A stretch of DNA of 64,000 nt, taken from assembly GCF_014649755.1 (NCBI RefSeq), contig NZ_BMTQ01000019.1, forward strand, positions 62,001-126,000. The letters run 5' to 3'. The notes below the pieces were generated by a model, which did not search any database, had not been told where the DNA came from, and was given only the letters and a program-made list of their open reading frames with translations. Source of the DNA: Streptomyces litmocidini (lineage in GTDB: Bacteria; Actinomycetota; Actinomycetes; Streptomycetales; Streptomycetaceae). This document shows positions 23,311 through 31,649 of this stretch, piece by piece; within the stretch, counting starts at the first letter, position 1; each line of letters begins with the position of its first letter. The translations under genes and the position numbers were made by a program.

Positions 23311-24354
23311 CTACGCGGGCGCCCCCGACTCCCCCTCGGCCACTCCCGGCTCCCCCTCGGGCGCCCCCGGTCCCCCCTCGGGCACTCCCGGCTCCCCCTC
23401 GGGCAGCCAGGCGTCGGCCGGCCGGGTGAGCCAGCCCTCCCGGGCGCCCAGTTCCGCCGCCGCCCGGCGCAGGGCGTCCAGGCCGAGGTGACGGAGTCCC
23501 TTGCGCCACACCAGGCTCACGGGCGAGAGGGGGACGGGGTCGACGAGGGGCCGGATGACGCAGTCCGGCATGGGCGGGAAGTCGATGACGGCGAGGACCG
23601 GGTGGCGGTACTTGGCCATGAGCCGCCGGAACTCCTCCTTGCCGACGGCGAGCGGGGCGGGCGGGGCGATCTCGATGCCCCGGCCGGCGAAGAGGCGGGC
23701 GGCGAGGTCGGTCCACTCGGGCGTGCGGTCGTTCCCGGCCCCGGCGTAGATTCGCTCTCCGGCGAGCCGGCCGAGCGGCACCTCGGGCAGGCCGGCGAGC
23801 GGATGGTCCTCGGGGAGGATCACGGCCATCGGCTCGTACCGGACGAGCTGGGAGTCGAGCCGCACCCGGATCCGGGCGTCGAGTCCTCCGTACCGGCCGA
23901 AGGAGGCGTCGATCCGGCCGGCGAGGATCTCCCGCGCGGCGCCGGTGAGCCCGCTCTCGTAGCGGGCCATCAGCTCCTGCTCGGGGGCGAGTTCGCGGGC
24001 CCGGCGAAGGACGTCCTCGGGGGCGAGGCCGGGGCTGTTGAGGTCGACGAGGAGCGGCCGGGGCTCGGCGCGGAAGGCGTCGGTCAGCTCGTCGTGGGCG
24101 GCCAACACCCGGCGGGCGTACGGGAGGAGGCGCTCGCCGTCGGCGGTGAGGGTGACCTGCCGGGTGGTCCGCACGAAGAGTTCGGTGCCCAACTCCCGCT
24201 CCAGGCGCCGGATGTCGCGGCTGAGCGCCTGCTGGGCGAGGTAGAGGCGGGCGGCCGCGCGGGTGAAGTGCAGTTCTTCGGCGACGGCGGTGAAGCCGCG
24301 CAGGAGGCGGGGGTCGATGTCGTACGAGGAGGTCGCCACCGCCGCATTCAACAT
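23311..24354 (-). CDS. LysR-family transcriptional regulator with Gly/Pro/Glu repeat tail
   Basis: This is a 347-residue LysR protein. The winged helix-turn-helix occupies residues ~10-70 (LHFTRAAARLYLAQQALSRD), followed by two effector-binding lobes to about 300. The last ~30 residues are short repeats of the type EGEPGVPEGGPGAP, outside the usual LysR length of ~300. I use ATG 24354; a GTG at 24339 is equally plausible. It is divergent from an MFS transporter with only 68 bases between starts, so it probably controls that transporter and itself from the shared spacer. Confidence 0.88.
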   Translation of the reverse strand: MLNAAVATSSYDIDPRLLRGFTAVAEELHFTRAAARLYLAQQALSRDIRRLERELGTELFVRTTRQVTLTADGERLLPYARRVLAAHDELTDAFRAEPRPLLVDLNSPGLAPEDVLRRARELAPEQELMARYESGLTGAAREILAGRIDASFGRYGGLDARIRVRLDSQLVRYEPMAVILPEDHPLAGLPEVPLGRLAGERIYAGAGNDRTPEWTDLAARLFAGRGIEIAPPAPLAVGKEEFRRLMAKYRHPVLAVIDFPPMPDCVIRPLVDPVPLSPVSLVWRKGLRHLGLDALRRAAAELGAREGWLTRPADAWLPEGEPGVPEGGPGAPEGEPGVAEGESGAPA

Positions 24355-24422
24355 CACAGGTGCGTCAATCGCCACCGAGAAGGTGTTGGACCGGCCGGGC
24401 CCCGCCCCCGGACCCTTGGTCC

Positions 24423-25688
24423 ATGCCGCCACCGGACCTCACCCTCACCCCGACGGGCCCGGCCCTCGCCCCCCGCTACCGCCCCGCCGCCGCGAGACCC
24501 GCGAGGTTCGCGAGGCCCGCCGGCCCCTACCTCCGTCTCTTCGCCCACCCCGGCACCCGCGCCTTCACCGCCGGCAACCTGATCGCCCGGCTGCCCATGG
24601 GTATGTTCGGCGTCAGCGCCGTGATCATGATCGCCGCGGCGTACGGCTCCTACGCCCTGGCGGGCGCTGTCACCGCCACCAACCTCGCCGTCGGATCCGT
24701 CACCGGCCCGCTGATCGCGCGGCTCGTCGACCGGTACGGCCAGGCCAGGGTCGCGGTCCCGGCCACCGCCTACGCGGTCCTGGGCCATCTGGTGCTGCTG
24801 CTCTGCGTCCACGAGCGGACCCCCGCCTGGGCGCTCTTCCTCACGACCGCCGTCACCGCCACCGCCCCGAACACGGGCGGCATGTCCCGGGCCCGCTGGG
24901 CGCACCTCTTCCGCGACGACCCGGACGCGCTGCACACCGCCAACGCCTTCGAGCAGGCCGCCGACGAGCTCTGCTTCATGCTCGGCCCGGTGCTGGCCGC
25001 CGTCCTGTGTGCGGCGCTCTTCCCCGAGGCCGGCACGCTCACCGCGGGGCTCCTCTTCCTCTCCGGCGTGCTGCTCTTCGCCGCCCAGCGCTCCACCGAG
25101 CCGCCGGTCGCCCCGCGCACGGCGGCGGGCTCCCCGCTGCGCACCCCCGGCATGGCGCCGCTGCTCGTGGTCTTCCTCGCCACGGGCGCCGTCTTCGGCT
25201 CCATGGAGGTCGTCGCCCTGGCGTACGTGGACGGGCCCGTCGCGGGTCCGGTCCTCGCCCTCCAGGCGGCGGGCTCCTGCGCGGCGGGCCTCCTCTACGG
25301 CCGTGCCCGGCGCACCGTCCGGCTGCGCACCTCTCTGGCCGCGATGACCGTCCTGATGGCGATGCCGCTGCTCGCCGCCTCGACGGGTTCCCTGCTCGCG
25401 CTGGCCGGCGGCCTCCTCGTGGCGGGCATGGCGACGGCCCCGACGATGGTGACGGGCATGGGCGTGATCCAGCGCCTCGTCCCGGCGGCGCAGCTCAACG
25501 AGGGCATGGCCCTCGTTGTGACCGCCCTCCTGGCGGGCGTCGCGGCGGGCTCGGCCGGCGGCGGCTGGGCCGCCGACCACGCGCCCTTCGCGTCCTTCGG
25601 GTTCCTGCTCCCGGTGACGGCGGCGGCGGTGGCCCTGGCCCTGTGTGCGGCGACCGGGGCGGGCCGGGGCCCCCGCGACCGGGCGTGA
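24423..25688 (+). CDS. MFS transporter, drug-efflux-like
   Basis: This is a 421-residue protein with about twelve membrane helices and the DRYGQARV loop between helices 2 and 3. No substrate signature is visible; small-molecule or drug efflux is likely from the family. I use ATG 24423, which has no ribosome site; an in-frame GTG at 24360 would add 21 unlikely residues. It is divergent from the LysR gene, a classic regulator-target layout. Confidence 0.8.
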   Translation: MPPPDLTLTPTGPALAPRYRPAAARPARFARPAGPYLRLFAHPGTRAFTAGNLIARLPMGMFGVSAVIMIAAAYGSYALAGAVTATNLAVGSVTGPLIARLVDRYGQARVAVPATAYAVLGHLVLLLCVHERTPAWALFLTTAVTATAPNTGGMSRARWAHLFRDDPDALHTANAFEQAADELCFMLGPVLAAVLCAALFPEAGTLTAGLLFLSGVLLFAAQRSTEPPVAPRTAAGSPLRTPGMAPLLVVFLATGAVFGSMEVVALAYVDGPVAGPVLALQAAGSCAAGLLYGRARRTVRLRTSLAAMTVLMAMPLLAASTGSLLALAGGLLVAGMATAPTMVTGMGVIQRLVPAAQLNEGMALVVTALLAGVAAGSAGGGWAADHAPFASFGFLLPVTAAAVALALCAATGAGRGPRDRA

Positions 25689-25713
25689 CGGGCCCGCGTC
25701 CACGCATGACAAA

Positions 25714-25743
25714 GGCCCGGCGGTCGCGAACGACCACCGGGCC
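25714..25743. terminator. Shared terminator of the MFS gene and tmRNA
   Basis: A 13-bp stem with one mismatch and a CGAA loop. On the minus strand it is followed by TTTGTC, a usable T-rich end for the tmRNA transcript; on the plus strand it ends the MFS transcript. Confidence 0.8.
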
Positions 25744-25762
25744 CGTGCCCACATGGGATGAG

Positions 25763-26153
25763 TGGAGATGGCGGGAATCGAACCCGCGTCCAACGGTGCA
25801 GAATCAGGGCTTCTCCGTGTGCAGTCTGGTACGAGTTTCTCAGCCCTCCGGATCACCCAGACAAGTCCGGAACGGGCTCAGTCACTGTTTGATTTCCCTC
25901 CAACCCCCGTGACCGGGGCTAGAGGTTTAGATCCCTAGATGACGCCAGGATCCGGGTCGGGACCGTCCCCGGGCTGACGCTCCTCACAGAGGCTTCTGTT
26001 CGTTACCTAAAATTAGGCAGCGAGGGCGAAGCGGGAGTTATCGCTCTTGGTGTTGGCGATTATTGGTTGCGACATATGGTTTACGAGATCATTGCCGCTT
26101 CCTCGACACGCTTCCCACTGCTTCGACATCCGCTGTCGAAACCGATCATCCCC
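25763..26153 (-). ncRNA. ssrA: Transfer-messenger RNA (tmRNA)
   Basis: The acceptor stem pairs GGGGATG (26153-26147) with CATCTCC (25770-25764). The T-arm is visible as GGTTCGATTCC. The tag frame (26057-26013) encodes ANTKSDNSRFALAA followed by TAA, ending in the expected ALAA degron. The discriminator A at 25763 is followed by CTC, not CCA, so the CCA must be added by nucleotidyltransferase. The RNA rescues stalled ribosomes with SmpB, whose gene lies 102 bases upstream on the same strand. Pseudoknot-rich sequence fills the middle. Its length of ~391 is normal for actinobacteria. Confidence 0.95.
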
Positions 26154-26255
26154 ATGTTGTTTTTTCAAAAGACACACCCTCTGTGGGGTGCAGCACCCAT
26201 GGTACGTGACCGACGGGTGCGGTTGCCAGCGCATTAACCTCGGAGGCGGGCGACG

Positions 26256-26795
26256 CTAGGCGCCCTGCGCGGCCCGCTGCCTCCGCCGTGCCGCCGCGAT
26301 CGCCCGGTTCGTCTCGCGCGTGTCCTGCTTCTCCCGCAGGGTCTGGCGCTTGTCGTACTCCTTCTTGCCCTTGGCCAGCGCGATCTCGCACTTCACCCGG
26401 CCGTTCAGGAAGTACAGCGAGAGGGGCACGATCGTGTGGCCCGTCTCCTGCGACTTCGACTCCAGCTTGTCGATCTCGGCCCGGTGCAGCAGCAGCTTCC
26501 GCTTCCGCTTCGCGTGGTGGTTGGTCCAGCTGCCCTGCAGGTACTCGGGCACGTGGATGTTGTGCAGCCACGCCTCGTGGCCGTCGATCTGGACGAAGCC
26601 GTCGACCAGCGAGGCCCGCCCCATGCGCAGCGACTTCACCTCGGTGCCCATGAGCACCACACCGCACTCGTAGGTGTCGATGATGTGGTAGTCGTGCCGC
26701 GCCTTCTTGTTCTGCGCGATGAGCTTGCGCTCCGGCGCCTTGTCCTGGTTCTTCTTGGCAGGCTTGCCCTGCACGTTCACGAGTCCCTTTGCCAT
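26256..26795 (-). CDS. smpB: SsrA-binding protein SmpB
   Basis: This is a 179-residue SmpB: an oligonucleotide-binding beta barrel (IAQNKKARHDYHIIDTYECG..., GTEVKSLRMGRASLVDGF) and a basic C-terminal tail (KGKKEYDKRQTLREK...) that enters the mRNA channel. It carries tmRNA to stalled ribosomes. The first ~20 residues are an extra Lys-rich segment typical of actinobacteria. The gene follows the S41 protease and precedes ssrA on the same strand, so rescue RNA and protein are produced from one neighbourhood. Confidence 0.96.
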   Translation of the reverse strand: MAKGLVNVQGKPAKKNQDKAPERKLIAQNKKARHDYHIIDTYECGVVLMGTEVKSLRMGRASLVDGFVQIDGHEAWLHNIHVPEYLQGSWTNHHAKRKRKLLLHRAEIDKLESKSQETGHTIVPLSLYFLNGRVKCEIALAKGKKEYDKRQTLREKQDTRETNRAIAAARRRQRAAQGA

Positions 26796-26813
26796 AGTGC
26801 GGTCATTTTCGCA

Positions 26814-28001
26814 CTACGAGCCCCCTCCGAGGCCACTCAATACCGTTCTCGCCCGCTCCTCGGCCCCCTGCCCCGCCGCCAGGTCCGGAGTGATGCCACG
26901 GCCGTCGACGGCGTGCCCGGCGGGGGTGCGGTAGTGGCCGACGGTCAGCTCGGCGACGGAGCCGTCGGGCAGCGCGCTCGGCATCTGGACCGACCCCTTG
27001 CCGAAGGTCCGCGAGCCGACGGTCACCGCCCGCCCCCGGTCCTGGAGGGCCCCGGTGAGCAGCTCGGCCGCGCTCATCGTGCCCCCGTCGATCAGCGCCA
27101 CCAGGGGCCTGCCGGTGTCGCCGCCGCCCTCCGCGTACACGGCCCGCTCCTCGCCCTCCACGTCGTACGTGGCGACGAGCCCGCCGTCGAGGAAGGCGGA
27201 GGCGGCGACGGCGGCCTCCGTGACCAGGCCGCCCGAGTTCCCCCGCAGGTCCAGGAGGACCCCGGCGCCGGCCGGGGCGGCCCGTACCGCGTCACGCACG
27301 CGCGTGCCCGCCCCCTTGGTGAAGGCGGCGACCCGGATCAGCACGGCCCCGTCGTCGAGGCGGCGGACGGTGACCGGGTCCGTCGCGAGCCGGGCCCGGC
27401 GCAGGGTCTGCGTCCAGGCCGCGCGGCCGCGCTCGACGCGCAGGACGACGGTGGAGCCGGGAACGCCGTCGCCGCGCAGCAGGGAGACCGCCTCGGAGAC
27501 GGAGAGCCCGTCGACCGGGCGCCCGTCGACGGAGACGAGCCGGTCGCCGGCCCGCAGCCCGGCCCGGTCGGCGGGGCCGCCGGGCTGCACCCGCGTCACC
27601 CGCACCCCGTCCTCACCGGCGCGGCCCGCGGAGAGGCCGACCCCGGTGTAGGCGCCGTCGAGGGCCTGCTCGAACTCGGCGTACTCCCTCTTGTCGTACA
27701 CCGCGCCCCAGCGGTCCCCGCTGCGGCTGACGAACTCCTCGGCGGCCTTCTTCCCCGACTTCCCGTCGGCCATGGCCGCGGCGGCGGCCCGCGCGAGAGC
27801 GGCCCTGTCGACGGTCGCACCGCCCGCGGCGCCCCCCTCGTCACCGCCGGACGCGCGCGCCGCCCTCGCCGCGGGCTCCTGCCGGGGCAGCGCACCGGTG
27901 ACGGCGGCGGTGGCGAGGACGCCGGTGAAGACCAACGTCAGAACGGCCCCACGGAGCACTCCGCGGGGCCGGATGCAGAGATCGTCGGTGCCGGCCGGCA
28001 T
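26814..28001 (-). CDS. S41-family C-terminal processing protease with PDZ domain
   Basis: This is a 395-residue secreted or anchored protease. The order is an N-terminal membrane helix (~17-37), an Ala/Gly-rich linker, PDZ domain (~118-190) and S41 catalytic domain with Ser310 (DGGTMSAAELL) and Lys335 (FGKGSVQ), the Ser-Lys dyad of CtpA/Tsp proteases. It acts outside the membrane on proteins presented by the PDZ domain. It lies between ftsX and smpB on one strand; placing it with FtsEX suggests a role near cell-wall remodelling. I use ATG 28001; a GTG three codons earlier is possible. Confidence 0.9.
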   Translation of the reverse strand: MPAGTDDLCIRPRGVLRGAVLTLVFTGVLATAAVTGALPRQEPAARAARASGGDEGGAAGGATVDRAALARAAAAAMADGKSGKKAAEEFVSRSGDRWGAVYDKREYAEFEQALDGAYTGVGLSAGRAGEDGVRVTRVQPGGPADRAGLRAGDRLVSVDGRPVDGLSVSEAVSLLRGDGVPGSTVVLRVERGRAAWTQTLRRARLATDPVTVRRLDDGAVLIRVAAFTKGAGTRVRDAVRAAPAGAGVLLDLRGNSGGLVTEAAVAASAFLDGGLVATYDVEGEERAVYAEGGGDTGRPLVALIDGGTMSAAELLTGALQDRGRAVTVGSRTFGKGSVQMPSALPDGSVAELTVGHYRTPAGHAVDGRGITPDLAAGQGAEERARTVLSGLGGGS

Positions 28002-28079
28002 GCCGCCCACTCTAGGACAAGGCGATGGCGCCGCACGGGCTTTGGCCGTACGACGCCATCCACTGTCAGAGGTGACTTG

Positions 28080-28997
28080 TCACACCTTCAGGTACTTGCG
28101 CAGCGCGACGAAGGCGGCCACGGCGGGCATGAGGAGCCCGATGGCGATCACCAGCGGCAGCTTGGCGAGGACGGCGTCCCAGCCGATGAAGTTGACCAGC
28201 TGCATCTTCTCGGCGAGCGCGATGCCGTGGTCGATCAGGAAGTACCGGCCGACGAGCAGCAGCACACAGGCGACGCCGCCGCCGAGGAGTCCGGCGAAGG
28301 CGGCCTCCATGATGAACGGCATCTGGATGTAGAAGCTGGACGCGCCGACCAGCCGCATGATGCCGGTCTCACGGCGGCGGCTGAAGGCCGAGACGCGGAC
28401 CGTGTTGACGATCAGCATCAGCGCGATGATCAGCATCAGGCCCATGACGCCGAGGGCGGCGATGTTCATGCCGTTCATCAGGTCGAAGAGGTTCTGCAGG
28501 ATGTTCCGCTGGTCCTGGACCGACTCGACGCCGTCCCGGCCGGCGAAGGCCGTGGCGACGACCTTGTACTTCTCCGGGTCCTTGAGCTTGACCCGGAACG
28601 ACTCCTGCATCTGGTCCGGCGTCACCACGGAGGCGATGGCGGTGTCGCCGTACTGCTCCTTGTAGTGCTTGAACGCCTGGTCGGCCGACTCGTGCTGGAC
28701 GGACTCGACGATGTCCATCTTCCTCAGGTCGGCCTCGATCTGCTCCTTCTGCTGGCCGGTGACCGCGCCCTTGGCGCACTTGGCCGCCGTGGCCGCGTCC
28801 GCCTTGTTGCAGAGGAAGATGGAGACGTTGACCTTGTCGTACCAGTAGTCCTTCATCGTGCTGACCTGCTCGCGCATGAGCAGCGCGCCGCCGAAGAGGG
28901 CGAGCGAGAGGGCCACGGAGACGATGACGGCGAAGGTCATCGTGAGATTGCGCCGGAGACCGACACCGATCTCGGAGAGCACGAACTGAGCGCGCAT
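28080..28997 (-). CDS. ftsX: Cell division ABC transporter permease FtsX
   Basis: This is a 305-residue membrane protein with FtsX topology: short N-terminal cytoplasmic segment, helix 1 (~20-42), a ~125-residue extracellular loop containing a Cys pair (FLCNKADAATAAKCAKG), then three helices toward the C-terminus with the conserved NTVRVSAFSRRRETGIMRLVGAS coupling region. With FtsE it transmits ATP-driven motion to wall hydrolases. The ATG at 28997 is 21 bases after the ftsE stop, so the two are co-transcribed. Confidence 0.95.
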   Translation of the reverse strand: MRAQFVLSEIGVGLRRNLTMTFAVIVSVALSLALFGGALLMREQVSTMKDYWYDKVNVSIFLCNKADAATAAKCAKGAVTGQQKEQIEADLRKMDIVESVQHESADQAFKHYKEQYGDTAIASVVTPDQMQESFRVKLKDPEKYKVVATAFAGRDGVESVQDQRNILQNLFDLMNGMNIAALGVMGLMLIIALMLIVNTVRVSAFSRRRETGIMRLVGASSFYIQMPFIMEAAFAGLLGGGVACVLLLVGRYFLIDHGIALAEKMQLVNFIGWDAVLAKLPLVIAIGLLMPAVAAFVALRKYLKV

Positions 28998-29018
28998 GGT
29001 GTTCTGATTCCCCCGCCG

Positions 29019-29708
29019 TCAGTGCTGGTATCCGTAGACGCCGCGCGCCTGGTCGCGGACGAGACGGCCCTTCTCGAGCTCGATGACGCGCTTGCGCATC
29101 TGGTCGACGATGTTCTGGTCGTGGGTCGCCATGACGACGGTGGTCCCTGTCCTGTTGATCCGGTCGAGCAGCTTCATGATGCCGACGGAGGTCTGCGGGT
29201 CGAGGTTGCCGGTGGGCTCGTCGGCGATCAGCAGCATCGGCCGGTTGACGAAGGCCCGGGCGATGGCGACGCGCTGCTGCTCACCGCCGGAGAGCTCGCC
29301 CGGCATCCGGTCCTCCTTGCCGCCGAGTCCGACCAGGTCGAGCACCTGCGGCACGGCCTTGCGGATCTCGCCGCGCGGCTTGCCGATGACCTCCTGGGCG
29401 AAGGCCACGTTCTCGGCGACGGTCTTGTTCGGCAGGAGGCGGAAGTCCTGGAAGACGGTGCCGAGCTGACGCCGCATCTGCGGCACCTTCCAGTTGGAGA
29501 GCCGGGCCAGGTCCTTGCCGAGGACGTGCACCTGGCCCTGGCTGGCGCGCTCCTCGCGCAGGAGCAGTCGCAGGAAGGTCGACTTTCCGGAGCCGGAGGA
29601 GCCGACGAGGAAGACGAACTCGCCCTTCTCGATCTCCAGGGAGACGTCCCGGAGCGCGGGGCGGCTCTGCTTCGGATAGGACTTGGAGACGTTGTCGAAT
29701 CGGATCAC
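29019..29708 (-). CDS. ftsE: Cell division ATP-binding protein FtsE
   Basis: This is a 229-residue ABC ATPase with Walker A GSSGSGKST (about 37-45), Q-loop VFQDFRLLPN, signature LSGGEQQRVAIARA and Walker B LLIADEPTGNLD. It energises FtsX in the membrane. The frame starts at the start codon at 29708 with sequence MIRFDNVSKSYP that is typical of FtsE. It is first of the ftsE-ftsX-protease-smpB-ssrA run and divergent from a zinc-ribbon gene. Confidence 0.96.
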   Translation of the reverse strand: MIRFDNVSKSYPKQSRPALRDVSLEIEKGEFVFLVGSSGSGKSTFLRLLLREERASQGQVHVLGKDLARLSNWKVPQMRRQLGTVFQDFRLLPNKTVAENVAFAQEVIGKPRGEIRKAVPQVLDLVGLGGKEDRMPGELSGGEQQRVAIARAFVNRPMLLIADEPTGNLDPQTSVGIMKLLDRINRTGTTVVMATHDQNIVDQMRKRVIELEKGRLVRDQARGVYGYQH

Positions 29709-29942
29709 GGATGCACCACGGTCGGCCGGGAGTAGGTGTGCGTGACCTTACGCGACCGGGGATGGCCTGCGCAGTCGCGGTCCTGGCTTGCGCCGTTTAT
29801 CCTTTTTGGCCCCTGCGGACGGAAGCCGGGCGATCCGGCGGGGCGCGCCGAAACGCCCCGGAGCTGGCACAGTGGTAGGGGAACGTCCCGATCCCCCCGG
29901 ACGTTGTCCTGGTGTGTACCCCGTGCGGGAGGAGGAGAGCGC

Positions 29943-30125
29943 ATGACCTACGACCGACTGGTGTGCGCCAACTGCGCGGCCCCGGTCGCCGAGGGCCGCT
30001 GTCCCGTCTGCCGCGCGAACCGGGAGCGTCTGACCCCCCAGGGGCTGTCCCCCGCGATGCTGCTGACGTTGGCGATCGCCCTGCTCGCGGCGATCGCGCT
30101 GCTCGCTGCCGTCCAGACGGTGTAG
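29943..30125 (+). CDS. Zinc-ribbon membrane mini-protein (60 aa)
   Basis: This is a 60-residue protein. Cys8-x2-Cys11 and Cys20-x2-Cys23 form a small zinc ribbon, and residues ~38-58 (MLLTLAIALLAAIALLAAV) are a single C-terminal membrane helix. The ribosome site GGAGGAGGAG, seven bases before the ATG, is one of the strongest in the window and shows it is really translated. It is divergent from ftsE and has a perfect terminator after it. The ribbon should face the cytosol. The function is unknown. Confidence 0.82.
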   Translation: MTYDRLVCANCAAPVAEGRCPVCRANRERLTPQGLSPAMLLTLAIALLAAIALLAAVQTV

Positions 30126-30144
30126 ACCGAGCCGGATGTGCGAG

Positions 30145-30174
30145 AAGGGCCGGGGAGCGAGCTCCCCGGCCCTT
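30145..30174. terminator. Bidirectional terminator
   Basis: A perfect 13-bp stem (AAGGGCCGGGGAG) with a CGAG tetraloop and AA/TT at the base, lying between the convergent zinc-ribbon and sortase-substrate genes. Confidence 0.88.
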
Positions 30175-30204
30175 CGCCGTGCGTCACGCGCCCGGGCGAA
30201 CGCC

Positions 30205-31188
30205 TCAGACGGCGGCGCGGCCGCCGCCGACGAGACGCGGCAGCATGCGGAAGCCGATGCCACCGGCGATCATGGTCGCGGCACCGATGATCAGGAACGA
30301 GGTCTCGGCCGCACCGGTCTCGGCGAGCTCCTCCTTCGCCTCACCCTGCTGGACCGGCTGCGAGCCGCCCTGGTTGGGGTCGGCGTTGTTCGGGGTGTCC
30401 ACGCACTCGGCACCGTCGAGGTCGACGGTGCAGGTGCCGGCGTCACCGGTGGTGGACGAGCCACCCGTGGTGGTGGAACCGCCGGTGGTCGAGGAACCGC
30501 CGTTGCCGGAGGAACCGCCGTCAGTGCCGGTCGAGCCGGAGGCGTCGGAGCCCGAGCCGTTCGAACCGGAGCCGTTCGACGAGTTACCGCCGTTCGACGA
30601 ATTGCCACCGTTGCTGCTGTTGCCACCGTTGTTGCTGCTACCGCCGTCGGCCGCACCACCATCGGCAGCGCCACCATCGGCCGCACCACCATCGGCAGCG
30701 CCACCGTCAGCCGCACCACCGTCAGCAGCGCCACCGTCAGCCGCACCACCATCGGCAGCACCGCCGTCAGCCGCACCACCATCGGCAGCACCGCCATCGG
30801 CCGCACCACCATCGGCAGCGCCACCGTCAGCAGCACCACCGTCAGCCGCACCGCCATCGGCGGCAGCGCCACCGTCAGCAGCACCACCGTCAGCCGCACC
30901 GCCATCGGCGGCCGCGCCACCGTCAGCAGCACCACCATCGGCCGCGCCGCCATCAGCAGCGCCACCGTCAGCCGCACCGCCATCGGCGGCCGCGCCGCCG
31001 GCGATGCCGCCGCCGATGATGCCGTTGTCCTCGTCCTGGATGCCGATACTCACGTCCACGGTCTGGCCGGAGTCGGTTCCGAAGCCGCCGACGGCCTGCG
31101 CGGCACCGGCCGCCGTCAGGGACGCACCGGCGACGATCACGGCGCTGGCCGCGACCCGCACCAGGCGGACTCGCGTCTTGTTGGTCAT
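30205..31188 (-). CDS. Sortase-anchored cell-surface protein with GAADG pentapeptide repeats
   Basis: This is a 327-residue exported protein. Its signal peptide (cleavage after AQA, residue 32) is followed by a short conserved stretch, about 115 residues of GAADG/GAAADG repeats (66-180), a Ser/Asn/Gly-rich spacer, a small segment with two Cys residues, and a C-terminal sorting signal LAETG (288-292) with hydrophobic helix and Arg tail. LAxTG signals are used by class E sortases of Streptomyces, as for long chaplins. The repeat arm probably projects a small head from the wall. The repeats are in the correct frame and the stop lies 30 bases before the shared terminator. Confidence 0.85.
   Translation of the reverse strand: MTNKTRVRLVRVAASAVIVAGASLTAAGAAQAVGGFGTDSGQTVDVSIGIQDEDNGIIGGGIAGGAAADGGAADGGAADGGAADGGAADGGAAADGGAADGGAADGGAAADGGAADGGAADGGAADGGAADGGAADGGAADGGAADGGAADGGAADGGAADGGAADGGAADGGAADGGAADGGSSNNGGNSSNGGNSSNGGNSSNGSGSNGSGSDASGSTGTDGGSSGNGGSSTTGGSTTTGGSSTTGDAGTCTVDLDGAECVDTPNNADPNQGGSQPVQQGEAKEELAETGAAETSFLIIGAATMIAGGIGFRMLPRLVGGGRAAV
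30646..30998 (-). repeat. 15-bp coding repeat array (GAADG units)
   Basis: About 23 tandem units of 15 bases, with occasional 18-base units that add one Ala codon. Synonymous changes are patchy, with blocks of identical 30-base pairs, so copy number has changed by recent slippage or unequal exchange. Confidence 0.85.
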
Positions 31189-31649
31189 CTGGCTGCTACC
31201 CCCAGTAGCTCATCTCGTCATGGGGCAGCGCTCGGGCCCCGCGCGGCAGGGGCGGGGTCACGACTGGACCGGCCCCCGTTCACACGCGTCCCAGAAAAGC
31301 GCATGCCAGTACGTCACCCTTCCGAGTTTCCGATGAGGCGTCAAGGCCGTTGCGGGCGCAATGCCCGAAAGATCACCAGCTGACCGACATGCGACGATGC
31401 AACTGTGACGTAAACGCGGAACTTGCGGCTCTCCCCGAACAGTTACCGTGTCGACAAAGCGAGGAAACCGCGAGGATTCCGCTTGCGTCAGCGAATCAGC
31501 CCGCCGTTCGACGAGCGAGCGAAGCCGGTCGCTCGTCGAACGTGATGCCCTCGATTTCGCCCACCGCGTGGCAGCGCGGCTCCTCGGGCGCCACAAGGCG
31601 TCGCTCGCCCTTCCCGGACGGGCGCGCCCCGTGACACCCGTGGAGCGGC
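31189..31649. other. Intergenic region upstream of the sortase-substrate gene
   Basis: This region of ~460 bases has lower GC than its surroundings around 31300-31500, no convincing gene, and probably the promoter of the surface-protein gene. It contains a perfect 13-bp hairpin at 31506-31541 (listed separately). Confidence 0.5.
31506..31541. terminator. Perfect 13-bp hairpin, function uncertain
   Basis: GTTCGACGAGCGA pairs with TCGCTCGTCGAAC around a 10-base loop. It may end transcription of the decayed gene at 31650-32290. There is no T-tract on either side. Confidence 0.45.

Noticed and set aside
30136..31383. Plus-strand frame of 415 codons with Thr/Ile/Ser repeats
   Set aside because: It is the antisense reading of the GAADG repeat; the minus frame has a signal peptide and sorting signal, and this one has neither.
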